This document shows positions 34,840 to 43,880 of a stretch of DNA of 64,000 bases, one piece after another. Positions within the stretch are counted from its first letter, which is position 1, and every line of letters begins with the position of its first letter. Source of the DNA: Priestia abyssalis (GTDB lineage Bacteria > Bacillota > Bacilli > Bacillales > Bacillaceae_H); assembly GCF_002019595.1 (NCBI RefSeq), contig NZ_KV917369.1:3302624-3366623 (forward strand). The letters run 5' to 3'. The translations under genes were made by a program, and so were the position numbers. Under the pieces are notes generated by a model that was not told the DNA's origin, searched no databases, and worked only from the letters and a program-made list of their open reading frames with translations.

Positions 34840-36099
34840 TTGTATAAGACAGAAGTCGTAGAAGCGAATACGAATAACCTAGTTACGAAATCAAATCTAT
34901 TGATTGAAGCCAATTACAAGCTAGGTGTGACTGAGCAAAAAATCATTCTTTGCATTGCAAGTAAAATTCAGCCAGATGACTCGGATTTTAAGACGTATAC
35001 TTTACCCATTAAAGAATTTAATAAATTATTAGGATTAAAGGGAACCCCTAAATATACGGAACTTCGAAAAATTACGAAAGATCTCATGCAAAAAGTATTC
35101 GAAATCCGAATTGAAAATAAAGTGATTCAAGTGGCGTGGCTCTCCTATGTTGCCTATAATGTGACGGAAGGAACGATCGACATCCGCTTTGACCCGTTCC
35201 TCCGTCCCTACCTGTTACAGCTAAAGAAAGAATTTACCAGCTATAAGCTCGATAATGTCGTAAAGCTCAAGAGCTCGTATGCCATCCGTATTTATGAGCT
35301 GCTCAAACAATATGAAAGAGTCCAAGAAAGAACGTTCAGTTTGGAACACTTGCGTCGCTTATTGGGTGCTGAGGACTTGTATCCAGCCTATGGAAATTTT
35401 AAACAGCGTGTACTCATTCCCGCTCAAAAGGAGCTGGAAAAAAAGACGGATATTACGTTTGAATTGGAAGAGATGAAAAGCGGACGGCGCGTTGATAAAG
35501 TGAAGTTCGTCATCCGCTCAAAGAGAAAAGCGGCGAAACAATTAAATCTTTTCGACGATACTTTTGAAGCTCCTCAAGCCCCTGCTCCCTCTTCTTCATA
35601 TGAAAAATTACGGGGGATGGCGCTTTCTCTTGGCGTAAATTTGAGCATGGAAACGTATCAAAAATGGGTAGAAACATACGGGGAAGTTCGTGTGGTCCAA
35701 GTCATCGAGGAAACGATCAACAAACCGAATGTTAAAAATCCGATTGGATACATAACCTTCATGCTTCGGGAATCGACAGATGGTTCCCTTCAAGCTGCGG
35801 CTGGTGATGAGGAGCAAAAAGAACAAGACCTCCTGCTTTATTTAGTGTCGCGGTATCGAAATTCCAAAGAAAAATTGCCTTATTGGCTGATCGAGGAAAA
35901 AGCGGTGCAGGATATTGAACATAAGCTCAGTGTTCCATCCGATGATGCCCTTTATATCTTTACGAAAGTGAAGCAGAAATTTTTTGAGGCTCTCGGTTTT
36001 AATGCGGAAGACCGCCCTTCACCTATGCAAGAAGAAGAATTTTTGAAAATGAGAGACGAACTAAGTCAGCAACTGAAACAGTATAAGAATGAACTATAA
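34840..36099 (+). CDS. rep: Replication initiator, Rep_3 (RepB/RepE-like) superfamily
   Basis: 419 residues from a TTG at 34840; AAGGAGGAG six bases upstream makes it a better start than the ATG at 34810. Two winged-helix domains: WH1 (NLVTKSNLLIEANYKLGVTEQKIILCIASKI ... KEFNKLLGL) and WH2 (SSYAIRIYELLKQYE ... LEHLRRLLGAEDLYPAYGNFKQRVLIPAQKEL). An extension from about residue 245 with a charged C-terminus may be lineage-specific. It should bind the adjacent iterons and open the origin. No parA/parB, mobilisation or toxin-antitoxin genes are visible in the window. Confidence 0.93.
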   Translation: MYKTEVVEANTNNLVTKSNLLIEANYKLGVTEQKIILCIASKIQPDDSDFKTYTLPIKEFNKLLGLKGTPKYTELRKITKDLMQKVFEIRIENKVIQVAWLSYVAYNVTEGTIDIRFDPFLRPYLLQLKKEFTSYKLDNVVKLKSSYAIRIYELLKQYERVQERTFSLEHLRRLLGAEDLYPAYGNFKQRVLIPAQKELEKKTDITFELEEMKSGRRVDKVKFVIRSKRKAAKQLNLFDDTFEAPQAPAPSSSYEKLRGMALSLGVNLSMETYQKWVETYGEVRVVQVIEETINKPNVKNPIGYITFMLRESTDGSLQAAAGDEEQKEQDLLLYLVSRYRNSKEKLPYWLIEEKAVQDIEHKLSVPSDDALYIFTKVKQKFFEALGFNAEDRPSPMQEEEFLKMRDELSQQLKQYKNEL

Positions 36100-36114
36100 C
36101 ATTTTTGGTTATAT

Positions 36115-36161
36115 AAAGAAAGGGCCATGGATTGACATCCATGGCCCTTTCTTTATATAAG
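36115..36161. terminator. Terminator after rep
   Basis: TATAAAGAAAGGGCCATGGA and its complement around TTGACA; perfect 20-bp stem. Confidence 0.85.
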
Positions 36162-36269
36162 TCGATTTGAGATGGAAGAACCTTATACTGGAGTTAACTG
36201 AACCCCTAATAAATAACAGGAGAAAAGGCTGCTTATTTTAAGCATATCCCTTGCTCTGTTTTATCCCCC

Positions 36270-36623
36270 TTAATGAGATCCTATAAATATGCCGATAAAC
36301 GCCAATACAATCCCCCCGGCATAACTGGAAGCCAAATAATAAAAGAGGACGGGATGATTTCTTTTTTCCCTTAGTTGAACATTTTCCAATTTAAATGTGG
36401 AGAACGTCGTAAATGCCCCCATGAACCCAATTCCCCAAAAAGAATAAAAACCTGAGGACAGCCCTTTTCCAACGATCCAGCCCAGCAAAAAAGAGCCCAA
36501 TAAATTGACGAACAATGTCCCGAGCGGAAAATTCGAACTGAATTTTTTATGTATCCATGTACTTAGCGTAAATCGGGAGATGGCTCCTAAAAAGCCGCCA
36601 ATGGCAATCCATAATGCCGTCAT
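36270..36623 (-). CDS. crcB: Fluoride exporter CrcB/Fluc, second subunit
   Basis: 117 residues, four membrane segments, Fluc signature GGFLGAISRF, PLGTLFVNLLGSFLLG and FMGAFTTFSTFKLE with the conserved N and F-box/T residues. Its ATG overlaps the stop of the first crcB by 4 bp. Paired crcB genes form heterodimeric fluoride channels in some Firmicutes. Under control of the fluoride riboswitch upstream. Confidence 0.94.
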   Translation of the reverse strand: MTALWIAIGGFLGAISRFTLSTWIHKKFSSNFPLGTLFVNLLGSFLLGWIVGKGLSSGFYSFWGIGFMGAFTTFSTFKLENVQLREKRNHPVLFYYLASSYAGGIVLAFIGIFIGSH

Positions 36624-37027
36624 AATGCTTCTCCCCCATTCTTATGTATTCGTTTAAAAGAACGATGGCCCAATTCATAGCCTAACCACGACATTAAAAG
36701 CCCCCCAAACAAACTAAGCAGGACATATAGAAAAGCGGATGCCCACGAATTGCTTTGGATTAAATGGACCGTTTCGACGCTAAATGTCGAAAACGTCGTA
36801 AAAGACCCGACTAATCCAGTACCGAGACCTGCCAGGACATGGGGGTGGAACAATTTCAGTTTGACGACTCTGTTCGTAAACCACCCCAGCACAAAGCAAC
36901 CGATCAAGTTAATCAGCAGCGTCCCTAAAGGAAAATGATACTCCCACCAGGAATGGGTGAACTCTCCCAAGTAATATCTGAGCAGGCTGCCGATTACTCC
37001 GCCTATTCCTACCAATAAATAATTCAC
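36620..37027 (-). CDS. crcB: Fluoride exporter CrcB/Fluc, first subunit
   Basis: 135 residues with GGVIGSLLRYY, PLGTLLINLIGCFVLGW and GLVGSFTTFSTFSVE. I chose the GTG at 37027, which follows AGAGGTG and lies beyond the riboswitch terminator; longer frames would start inside that terminator. First gene of a two-gene fluoride-export operon in the inner membrane. The basic C-terminus (RSFKRIHKNGG) is cytoplasmic. Confidence 0.94.
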   Translation of the reverse strand: MNYLLVGIGGVIGSLLRYYLGEFTHSWWEYHFPLGTLLINLIGCFVLGWFTNRVVKLKLFHPHVLAGLGTGLVGSFTTFSTFSVETVHLIQSNSWASAFLYVLLSLFGGLLMSWLGYELGHRSFKRIHKNGGEAL

Positions 37028-37057
37028 AGCAATCTCACCTCTTTCATTAATGTAGGC

Positions 37058-37141
37058 AAAAAAATAGACTCCTACCCATTGAATCAATGAGCAGGAGTCA
37101 TCAGCACGATGGCAATGACGGCGAACTCCATCGCCTATAGG
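37058..37141 (-). promoter_or_regulatory. Fluoride riboswitch (crcB motif) with intrinsic terminator
   Basis: On the minus strand: TAGGCGATGGAGTTCGCC, a variable stem, then TGATGACTCCTGC, the conserved crcB-motif core and pseudoknot strand. GACTCCT of the aptamer (37093-37099) also pairs with AGGAGTC (37067-37073), which is followed by a seven-T run (37058-37064). Aptamer folding and terminator folding therefore exclude each other: fluoride should permit read-through into both crcB genes. Confidence 0.93.
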
Positions 37142-37213
37142 TTTCAGCCTTTAATCGTACATATTTCATATGGTAATCCAGCTTTTTTCAATAACTGGTG
37201 GAAATATGACCTT

Positions 37214-38152
37214 CTAGAAAAACCTTTTCTTCCAGAAAACAATGGCGGTTGCGCTCGATAACAAGATGGCCGTAAGAATTATGAAGAAAAAAGTATGGGG
37301 TTCATGTTGAAAAGGCAATTCGACATTCATTCCATAAATGCTGGCAACGATTGTGGGAAAAGCTAAAATCACGGTAATCGAAGCGAGAAATTTCATGACG
37401 CTATTTAAATTATTTGAAATGATCGAGGCAAACACGTCCATCATACTGTTTAAAATGACCGTATACGTATCGGCCATTTCGATTGCCTGTGTATTTTCGA
37501 TGATGACGTCTTCCAGCAAGTCCTTATCTTCTTCGTACATTTTTAAATAATTTAAGCGAAGAATTTTTTCCAGAACGGCCTTATTGGATTTTAAAGAGGT
37601 ACTGAAATAAACCAAACTTTTTTGTAAAGCAAGAAAAGCATAAATTTCCTTGTTTTTCATCGATTGATGCAGTTCTTTTTCAATTTCATCCGTTTTTCTG
37701 TTGATTTGCTTTAAATATCTCAAAAAGTAAGTGGAAATGGCATAAAGGATTTGCAGGGAAAACCTTGTTCGTTTAAAAGAATAAAACCCCTTGATTTTAT
37801 TTCTTTTAAAGCTTTCTAAAATCGGGGTTTCCTTTAACGAAACCGTCACAAAGCAGTTATCCGCTATAATCATGCCAATCGGAATGGTTTCGTAAATGGG
37901 AAAGCCGGCTTCATCGTGTGTTATGTAAGGATAATCGATAATAATCAATATATCGTTATCCTCTTTTTCAATACGGGATCTTTCTTCATCATCGAGAGCG
38001 TCTTTCATAAACTCAACGGGGATGTTTAAGTGTGTGACAACATAATCAATTTCTTCTGCGGTAGGATTCGTAAGGTTAATCCAGCACCCTTTAGAAATTT
38101 CGTTTATTTCTTGAAGCTTTCCGGCTTCATCTGATAAATATATTTCTAGCAT
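37214..38152 (-). CDS. corA: CorA-family magnesium/divalent cation transporter
   Basis: 312 residues. A soluble N-terminal domain is followed by a long helix and two C-terminal membrane segments; the selectivity motif is Y-G274-M-N276. The last residues KKRFF are basic and cytoplasmic. Pentameric Mg2+ (or Co2+/Ni2+) channel. Monocistronic. The acidic inner-gate region (MKDALDDEERSRIEKEDND) is present. Confidence 0.93.
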   Translation of the reverse strand: MLEIYLSDEAGKLQEINEISKGCWINLTNPTAEEIDYVVTHLNIPVEFMKDALDDEERSRIEKEDNDILIIIDYPYITHDEAGFPIYETIPIGMIIADNCFVTVSLKETPILESFKRNKIKGFYSFKRTRFSLQILYAISTYFLRYLKQINRKTDEIEKELHQSMKNKEIYAFLALQKSLVYFSTSLKSNKAVLEKILRLNYLKMYEEDKDLLEDVIIENTQAIEMADTYTVILNSMMDVFASIISNNLNSVMKFLASITVILAFPTIVASIYGMNVELPFQHEPHTFFFIILTAILLSSATAIVFWKKRFF

Positions 38153-38363
38153 TGTTTCCCCTCCTCATGTAGATTGAGGAAGACTCATTACTTTTTAAGG
38201 AGTTGAATATTTCGCGATAGCTTGTATTTCGTCCTGTAAAATGCAATGTTGACTTCCTCCGAAATATTCATTGGTTCAGGTTCAAGAGAACCGCAGCTGT
38301 CCAAAATATCAACTCCTTTTTTACCTTCATTTCATTAAGACAGGAATTCATGACACCATATGT

Positions 38364-38642
38364 CTATGCCTGTTCATACGTGCTGTTTCTCATGCGGGCA
38401 TTTAACATATCTTCGATTTCTTGTATGAGAAAATCAAGCGTTTCATCTGAAGAATAAGCATCCATCACTTGTTGCTGCTGTAATATATATACTGGTTCTT
38501 CGTCTTTCTTTTTTTGTTCATAATGAACGGAAGCAAATACAGACCATTCTCCATCCAGCCAGATGGCAATCCGGTCAAAATTTCCTTCCCACACAATTTC
38601 CCGAAATACTTCCTTTTCCTGTAATTCGAGGTCTATGTCCAT
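38364..38642 (-). CDS. Hypothetical acidic protein, 92 aa
   Basis: Acidic soluble protein (MDIDLELQEKEVFREIVWEGNF ... DETLDFLIQEIEDMLNARMR), with a Gln-rich central stretch (YILQQQQVMDAY). Ribosome binding site GGAGGGG upstream. Orphan between corA and fabF; no family recognised. Confidence 0.55.
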   Translation of the reverse strand: MDIDLELQEKEVFREIVWEGNFDRIAIWLDGEWSVFASVHYEQKKKDEEPVYILQQQQVMDAYSSDETLDFLIQEIEDMLNARMRNSTYEQA

Positions 38643-38786
38643 TTATTCCCCTCCAAATAAGAGTACCCATATTATTATACAGTGAAATGCGGAAGTTTTC
38701 TATTCCTCTTGCCTAAAATGGGTGAACAGTTTCATTGTCATTCTTCTATCGTATGAAAGAGGAGATATACATATGTGTGACCATAA

Positions 38787-38821
38787 GAAAATCCCTTTAC
38801 ACGATAGGTAAAGGGATTCTG
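38787..38821. terminator. Terminator after fabF
   Basis: AATCCCTTTAC-ACGATAG-GTAAAGGGATT just beyond the fabF stop. Confidence 0.8.
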
Positions 38822-38830
38822 AATGAGATT

Positions 38831-40063
38831 TTAATATTGTTTGAAAATAAGCGTTGCGTTGTGTCCGCCAAATCCCAATGAATTGCTTAGCACGACATTC
38901 ACTTCTTGTTGTCGTGCCTCGTTTGGAACATAATCAAGATCAAGTTCCTCATCCGGTGCTTCATAATTGATCGTTGGAGGCATAACGTTATCACGGATCG
39001 CCAATACAGAAAAAATGGCTTCTATGGCACCTGCCCCGCCCAATAAATGGCCGGTCATTGATTTAGTAGATGATATTGCCAGCTTATAGGCATGTTCTCC
39101 GAATACCGCTTTAATGGCTTGAGTTTCGTATAAATCATTATAATAAGTGCTCGTCCCATGCGCGTTAATGTAATCGACATCCGTTGTGTTCAAGCCAGCA
39201 TCTCTTAATGCCATGAGCATGGAGCGCTGTCCGCCTTCCCCATTTGGAGCCGGTGTCGTAATATGATGCGCATCGCCTGTTGCACCGTACCCGACGATTT
39301 CACCGTAGATTTTGACACCCCGAGCTAAAGCATGGTCCAAATCTTCCAATACTAAAACGCCGGCTCCTTCTCCGATGACAAAGCCGTCACGGTTTTTATC
39401 AAATGGTCTTGACGCGGTTTTTGGATCTGGGTTGGTAGAGAGCGCTGTCATGTTTTGGAAGCCGGCAATTGTCATAGGAGTAATCGATGCTTCCGTTCCT
39501 CCTGTAATCATGACATCGGCTTCCCCCCGTTGAATGACTTTGAAGGCATCCCCGATGGAATTGGCTCCGCTCGCACAAGCGGTCACGGTACAGGAATTGA
39601 TTCCTTTTGCCCCCAATTCAATGGAAACTCTCCCTGAAGCCAAGTCTGGAATTAGCATCGGGATAATGAATGGACTGACCCGTCTAACTCCTTTATTTAA
39701 GAAATTGATGTGCTGTTCTTCAAATTCGCCTAAACCGCCGATGCCTGAACCGATCCAAACACCCACTCGTTCAGCGTTAGAATCATCGATGACAAGATCG
39801 GCATCTTTGACAGCCATTTTGCTTGCAGCGACAGCAAACTGCGTAAATCTGCCCATTCTTCTTGCTTCCTTTAAATCCATGTACTCTTCTGGTTTAAAGT
39901 CTTTTACTTCTGCCGCTGCCTTTACATTGTAGATGCTCGAATCTACCCGTGTAAATGGACCGATCCCGCTTACACCCGCTTTAATGTTGTCCCACGTGCT
40001 TTCAGCCGTTAAGCCTAAAGGTGTCACAGCACCGATTCCTGTAATGACCACTCGCTTTTTCAT
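38831..40063 (-). CDS. fabF: 3-oxoacyl-ACP synthase II
   Basis: Condensing enzyme of fatty-acid elongation. 410 residues, full length. Nucleophile C163 in [11 protein letters not shown], histidines in [11 protein letters not shown] and [12 protein letters not shown], and the C-terminal [12 protein letters not shown]. The start at 40063 follows AGGAGG. It is a single gene not next to fabH or acpP, whereas B. subtilis fabHAF are together; a second fabF copy elsewhere is possible. Confidence 0.92.
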   Translation of the reverse strand: MKKRVVITGIGAVTPLGLTAESTWDNIKAGVSGIGPFTRVDSSIYNVKAAAEVKDFKPEEYMDLKEARRMGRFTQFAVAASKMAVKDADLVIDDSNAERVGVWIGSGIGGLGEFEEQHINFLNKGVRRVSPFIIPMLIPDLASGRVSIELGAKGINSCTVTACASGANSIGDAFKVIQRGEADVMITGGTEASITPMTIAGFQNMTALSTNPDPKTASRPFDKNRDGFVIGEGAGVLVLEDLDHALARGVKIYGEIVGYGATGDAHHITTPAPNGEGGQRSMLMALRDAGLNTTDVDYINAHGTSTYYNDLYETQAIKAVFGEHAYKLAISSTKSMTGHLLGGAGAIEAIFSVLAIRDNVMPPTINYEAPDEELDLDYVPNEARQQEVNVVLSNSLGFGGHNATLIFKQY

Positions 40064-40198
40064 TATAGTCTTCCTCCTCATTTATTCATTAAAAAAATCT
40101 TATCATCATAGTGGAAATGCTGTCTACCTGTTCCGCATTTATAAGGATGAATTCCTTTTTAGGCGGCACTCATGCTCATTGAAACCGTTCGTCCAGTG

Positions 40199-40238
40199 AA
40201 AAAAGCCTTGGCTTTAAAAACCGAGGCTTTCTTAAAAC
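40199..40238. terminator. Terminator after yisP-type gene
   Basis: AAAGCCTTGG-CTTTAAAAA-CCGAGGCTTT. Confidence 0.75.
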
Positions 40239-40253
40239 AAGACGATATAATGA

Positions 40254-41072
40254 TCACTCTGTTACAACCCGGCCGACAATTTTGATGACATCCGTTCGGC
40301 TCATCTTTTCTTTCCCTTTTATTAAGGCATCGAGTGTTCCATGGGCAAGGGCGAGCGGAATTTTGCGGAAATGCATGATAGGCCCAGGCTTAATATCTTT
40401 CAAGTAAGCATCAGCCAGTTCCAGGTTACGGCGTGCGTATGCAAACATATCGTCTAATTCCCATCCATCCGGAAAGAAACTCACGCCGCGTTCCTGGTCC
40501 TCCGTGCGATTCCGTAAAATATTGACCGACTGCAGTCCGCGGCCAAAGGCGATGGCGAGGGATTCATCCGGCTCGACACCATCATGCCATTTCCAAATAT
40601 CTGTCAGCATCACACCTACTAAACCTGCCACGTAAAAAGTGTAGTCATTCAAGTCTTCTTCCGTTTGGATGTTCCATTCTTTTAACGTCCAATCGGCCAT
40701 TCCTCTTGCCATCGTGGATGTTGCATCCAAAATGTTCTCTGCAATGGCCGGCGGACAGACTTTAATCCAATCGGCAAGTCTTAATGTAACTTCAGGCAAA
40801 TGGGATTCATATGGTCGTAAAATGTCCATTAACTCACTGTCATGAAAAGGTTTCTTCAAGAGCATACTAATCGCATATAATAAATCGGCTTTTACTTTGT
40901 TGGGAAGTTCAGGATGATCTTCGATCTCGTCGATCGCTCTCATGCACAAATACGCGGACATGACCGCTTCTTGCAGTCCTGACGATAAATAAGTAATGGG
41001 AATAAAGAACGTTCGGCTTGTCGCCTTCAACATCGCTTTTGCATCTCTATGTAAATTGATCGTTTCACTCAT
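40254..41072 (-). CDS. yisP: Squalene/phytoene synthase-family protein (YisP-like)
   Basis: 272 residues, helical prenyl-synthase fold. First acidic motif D48-EIED52; second region is NILRNRTEDQERG, in which the Asp expected after NILR is Asn. Altered second motifs and loss of synthase activity are known for B. subtilis YisP, which hydrolyses farnesyl diphosphate to farnesol and supports membrane microdomains and biofilm formation. That activity is likely here, but carotenoid or squalene synthesis is not excluded. No crtN-type desaturase nearby. Confidence 0.8.
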   Translation of the reverse strand: MSETINLHRDAKAMLKATSRTFFIPITYLSSGLQEAVMSAYLCMRAIDEIEDHPELPNKVKADLLYAISMLLKKPFHDSELMDILRPYESHLPEVTLRLADWIKVCPPAIAENILDATSTMARGMADWTLKEWNIQTEEDLNDYTFYVAGLVGVMLTDIWKWHDGVEPDESLAIAFGRGLQSVNILRNRTEDQERGVSFFPDGWELDDMFAYARRNLELADAYLKDIKPGPIMHFRKIPLALAHGTLDALIKGKEKMSRTDVIKIVGRVVTE

Positions 41073-41281
41073 CTCATACGGTCCCCTTTTTCACTTGTTC
41101 ACATCGTAAAATTTCTTTATCTTTAGATTTTATCATTCCCCGAAGGATTAATAAAGGAAACTTCTTTCAGGAAGGGGTTATCCGTGCAGAAAATATGCAA
41201 TTAGAAATTTCAATGGATTAAATTGACAATAGCCTGTCTTTTCAATATAATTCGTACAACTACTATTTACGAGGTATTTAG

Positions 41282-41707
41282 ATGAGATCATCTTTAAATG
41301 ATTATATTAGCATTGTCATTCATCAGACTGACCTGACTTTGACCAGTTACGTAAAGACGAAATTAGCCCCCCTTAATATCGCTCCCGAACAAAATTTAAT
41401 TATGATGCTTCTTTGGGAAAAAGATGGAAGGACTCAAAATGAAATTGCCGAAAAGTTGTATAAGGATAAAACCAACATTGCCCGGATGGCTTCCAATCTT
41501 GAAAGCAAGGGTTTCATTCAAAGAGTTCCCAGTAAAGAAGACCGTCGCTCATTGAAGCTATATCTGACCGATAAAGGAAAAGAGCTTGGCCACAGCGTTA
41601 CCCCCATTGGAGAAGAATTCAATCGGCAAGTATGCAATGGGATTACGGATGAGGAATTAAAAGAATTAAGAAGAATCCTTTCTAAAATGCGTGATAATGT
41701 CCGGTAG
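41282..41707 (+). CDS. MarR-family regulator (likely controls azoR)
   Basis: 141 residues, winged helix: EKDGRTQNEIAEKLYKDKTNIARMASNLESKGFIQR, wing VPSKEDRRSLKLYLTDKG. Precedes azoR on the same strand with two perfect palindromes between them. Relatives next to azoreductases (MhqR-type) respond to quinones or aromatic compounds; the sensing residues here are not identifiable by eye. A half-site may occur upstream of the gene (GTACAACTACTA at about 41253). Confidence 0.88.
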   Translation: MRSSLNDYISIVIHQTDLTLTSYVKTKLAPLNIAPEQNLIMMLLWEKDGRTQNEIAEKLYKDKTNIARMASNLESKGFIQRVPSKEDRRSLKLYLTDKGKELGHSVTPIGEEFNRQVCNGITDEELKELRRILSKMRDNVR

Positions 41708-41733
41708 GCCCCGTGCATTATCATCATGCTAAA

Positions 41734-41814
41734 TAGTTGCTGTAGCAACTATGTCTGTGGTAAGATGAATGAGATTTCAATATTACGCATCACTAAAAGT
41801 TGCTATAGCAACTT
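41734..41814. promoter_or_regulatory. Two MarR-type operators upstream of azoR
   Basis: TAGTTGCTGTAGCAACTA (41734-41751) and AAGTTGCTATAGCAACTT (41797-41814), both palindromic with the shared core GTTGC-T-R-TAGCAAC. Confidence 0.8.
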
Positions 41815-41845
41815 CTTTATTAAAAAGTAAATTGGGGGAATTATA

Positions 41846-42472
41846 ATGGCAAATGTTTTATTTATTAAGGCAAACTCTCGTCCTATTGAACAAGCGGTCA
41901 GCGTAAAGCTTTATCAGGCGTTTCTTGACAGCTATAAAGAGTCTCATCCAGAGGATCACATTATCGAGCTCGATTTATTCAAAGAGAACCTGCCTTATTA
42001 TGATACAGATAAGATTAACGGAATGTTTAAATTATCTAGAGGCATGGAATTAACTTCAAATGAAAAAGGAGCAACAGATTTAGTTAATCAATACTTAGAC
42101 CAATTTCTTTCTGCCGATAAAGTGGTATTTGCTTTTCCACTTTGGAACTTCACGGTTCCTGCCGTGCTGCACACTTACCTGGACTACTTAGGTCAAGCAG
42201 GCAAAACATTCCGTTATACAGCAGAAGGTCCTGTAGGCTTGCTTCCTGAGAAAAAAGTGGCTCTTTTAAATGCAAGAGGCGGGGTTTACTCAGAAGGTCC
42301 TGCGCAGTCCGCAGAAATGGCGGTTAACTACGTCCAAACCATCTTAAACTTCTGGGGTGTCAAAGACGTCACAACCGTCATTGTAGAAGGACATAACCAG
42401 TTTCCTGACAAAGCGGAAGAAATCATTAAAGAAGGATTGAAAAAAGCTGCTTCAGCTGCGACTTCATTCTAA
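41846..42472 (+). CDS. azoR: FMN-dependent NADH:quinone oxidoreductase / azoreductase
   Basis: 208 residues, flavodoxin-like AzoR family. Features: KANSRPIEQAVSVKLYQAF (FMN phosphate loop), FAFPLWNFTVPAVLHTYLDYL and [17 protein letters not shown]. Two-electron reduction of quinones and azo dyes prevents redox cycling. Start follows TTGGGGGAA. A paralogue lies at 50902. Likely repressed by the upstream MarR. Confidence 0.93.
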   Translation: MANVLFIKANSRPIEQAVSVKLYQAFLDSYKESHPEDHIIELDLFKENLPYYDTDKINGMFKLSRGMELTSNEKGATDLVNQYLDQFLSADKVVFAFPLWNFTVPAVLHTYLDYLGQAGKTFRYTAEGPVGLLPEKKVALLNARGGVYSEGPAQSAEMAVNYVQTILNFWGVKDVTTVIVEGHNQFPDKAEEIIKEGLKKAASAATSF

Positions 42473-42483
42473 CTTTGACACAT

Positions 42484-42529
42484 GAAAAAACCGATATTCC
42501 TGCACGCAGGAATATCGTTTTTTTTATTT
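42484..42529. terminator. Bidirectional terminator
   Basis: AAAAAACCGATATTCCTGC-AC-GCAGGAATATCGTTTTTTTT between azoR and proA; T-runs on both strands. Confidence 0.88.
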
Positions 42530-42530
42530 T

Positions 42531-43796
42531 TTAACGTACTTGCCCGTTTCCGCTCATCATGTACTTTACGGTTGTTAAGGCAGGAAGTCCCATTGGCCCT
42601 CTTGCATGGAGCTTTTGGGTGGAAATGCCGATTTCGGCGCCAAATCCGAGGGCTCCTCCATCTGTAAATCTTGTGGAGGCATTATGATAAAGGGCCGCCG
42701 CATCGACCAGACTCATAAACTTTCTAGCTGTTTCTTTATTTTCGGTGATAATGGCTTCCGAATGTTTTGTCCCATATCGTTCAATATGCTCGATGGCTTC
42801 ATCGACATGCCCGACAACCTTCATCGCAATATCGAGACTCAAATATTCATTGGCCCAGTCATTTTCATCTGCCGGTACCGCGCCTGGAATGATATCAACA
42901 ATTTTCGTGTCGCCGTGCACTGTAATGTGATGTTCCTTTAAAGCTTGAATAAGCGTATCTTTATGTTCCTTAAGCCAATTTTCGTGCACAATTAACGTTT
43001 CCGCCGCATTACAAACAGCTGGCCGGTCAGTCTTTGCGTTGACGAGGATATCAATCGCTTTTTTCACATCTGCTTCACGATCGATATAAAGATGACAGTT
43101 TCCAACACCTGTTTCCAATACCGGAACAGTGGCATTGTTCACGACCGCGTTGATCAATGATGCGCCTCCACGCGGAATCAATACATCAATATGTTCTTTC
43201 ATCGTAAATAGTTGTTGTGCTGTTTCCCTGTCCGTACTGGCGATAAATTGCACGGCTTCTTTTGGGATTTTCGTCTTTTCAAGCGCCTGATGGATCACAT
43301 CGACAATAGCTTTATTCGACGAAACAGCCGATGAGCCTCCTTTTAAGATAATGGCATTGCCTGATTTTAACGCAAGGCCTGTCGCATCGACCGTTACGTT
43401 CGGCCGTGCTTCGTAAATCATGCCGATGACACCGAGCGGAACCCTCACTTGTTCGACAAGAAGACCGTTATCGAGTGTCCAATGGGATAAAACATCGCCA
43501 ATCGGATCATCCAGTTTCACCACTTCGCGAAGACCCTCGGCAAATTCGGCGATTCGTTCCTTCGTTAGCGCCAAACGGTCCATAAAAGCATCCGTGAACC
43601 CTTGTTCCCTTCCGTTTTGCAAATCAGTTTCATTTGCTTGTAAAATCGCATCAGCATACAATTCAAGTGTATCTGCGACCACATGCAGAGCGCTGTTTTT
43701 CTCCTCTGTTGTCAGCAAACTTAACGTTTTTGCCGCTTTCTTTGCTTGAATGGCTTGTTCCTCGACTGTCATAAGAATTTCTTTTGTTAAACTCAT
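42531..43796 (-). CDS. proA: Gamma-glutamyl phosphate reductase
   Basis: 421 residues. Aldehyde-dehydrogenase superfamily, with PLGVIGMIYEARPNVTVDA, GNAIILKGGSSA and the catalytic-Cys block DRPAVCNAAETLIVH. Second step of proline synthesis. Third gene of the proC-type/proB/proA operon, 84 bp after proB; start at 43796 follows GAGGAGG. Confidence 0.95.
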   Translation of the reverse strand: MSLTKEILMTVEEQAIQAKKAAKTLSLLTTEEKNSALHVVADTLELYADAILQANETDLQNGREQGFTDAFMDRLALTKERIAEFAEGLREVVKLDDPIGDVLSHWTLDNGLLVEQVRVPLGVIGMIYEARPNVTVDATGLALKSGNAIILKGGSSAVSSNKAIVDVIHQALEKTKIPKEAVQFIASTDRETAQQLFTMKEHIDVLIPRGGASLINAVVNNATVPVLETGVGNCHLYIDREADVKKAIDILVNAKTDRPAVCNAAETLIVHENWLKEHKDTLIQALKEHHITVHGDTKIVDIIPGAVPADENDWANEYLSLDIAMKVVGHVDEAIEHIERYGTKHSEAIITENKETARKFMSLVDAAALYHNASTRFTDGGALGFGAEIGISTQKLHARGPMGLPALTTVKYMMSGNGQVR

Positions 43797-43880
43797 CAAA
43801 TGCCTCCTCTGTTTTCTCGGTATTTACTTACGTATCACGGGAACTTGCTATCAGCTTCTTTAAGCAATTGTCCTCATATT

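Noticed and set aside
36154-36175. Sixth R1 copy (TATATAAGTCGATTTGAGAT)
   Set aside because: Only about 15 bases resemble the 5' edge; no hairpin or tail.
41141-41163. Fourth R3 copy (AATAAAGGAAACTTCTTTC)
   Set aside because: Only the GAAGTTTCCTTTAT end matches; the rest does not align.
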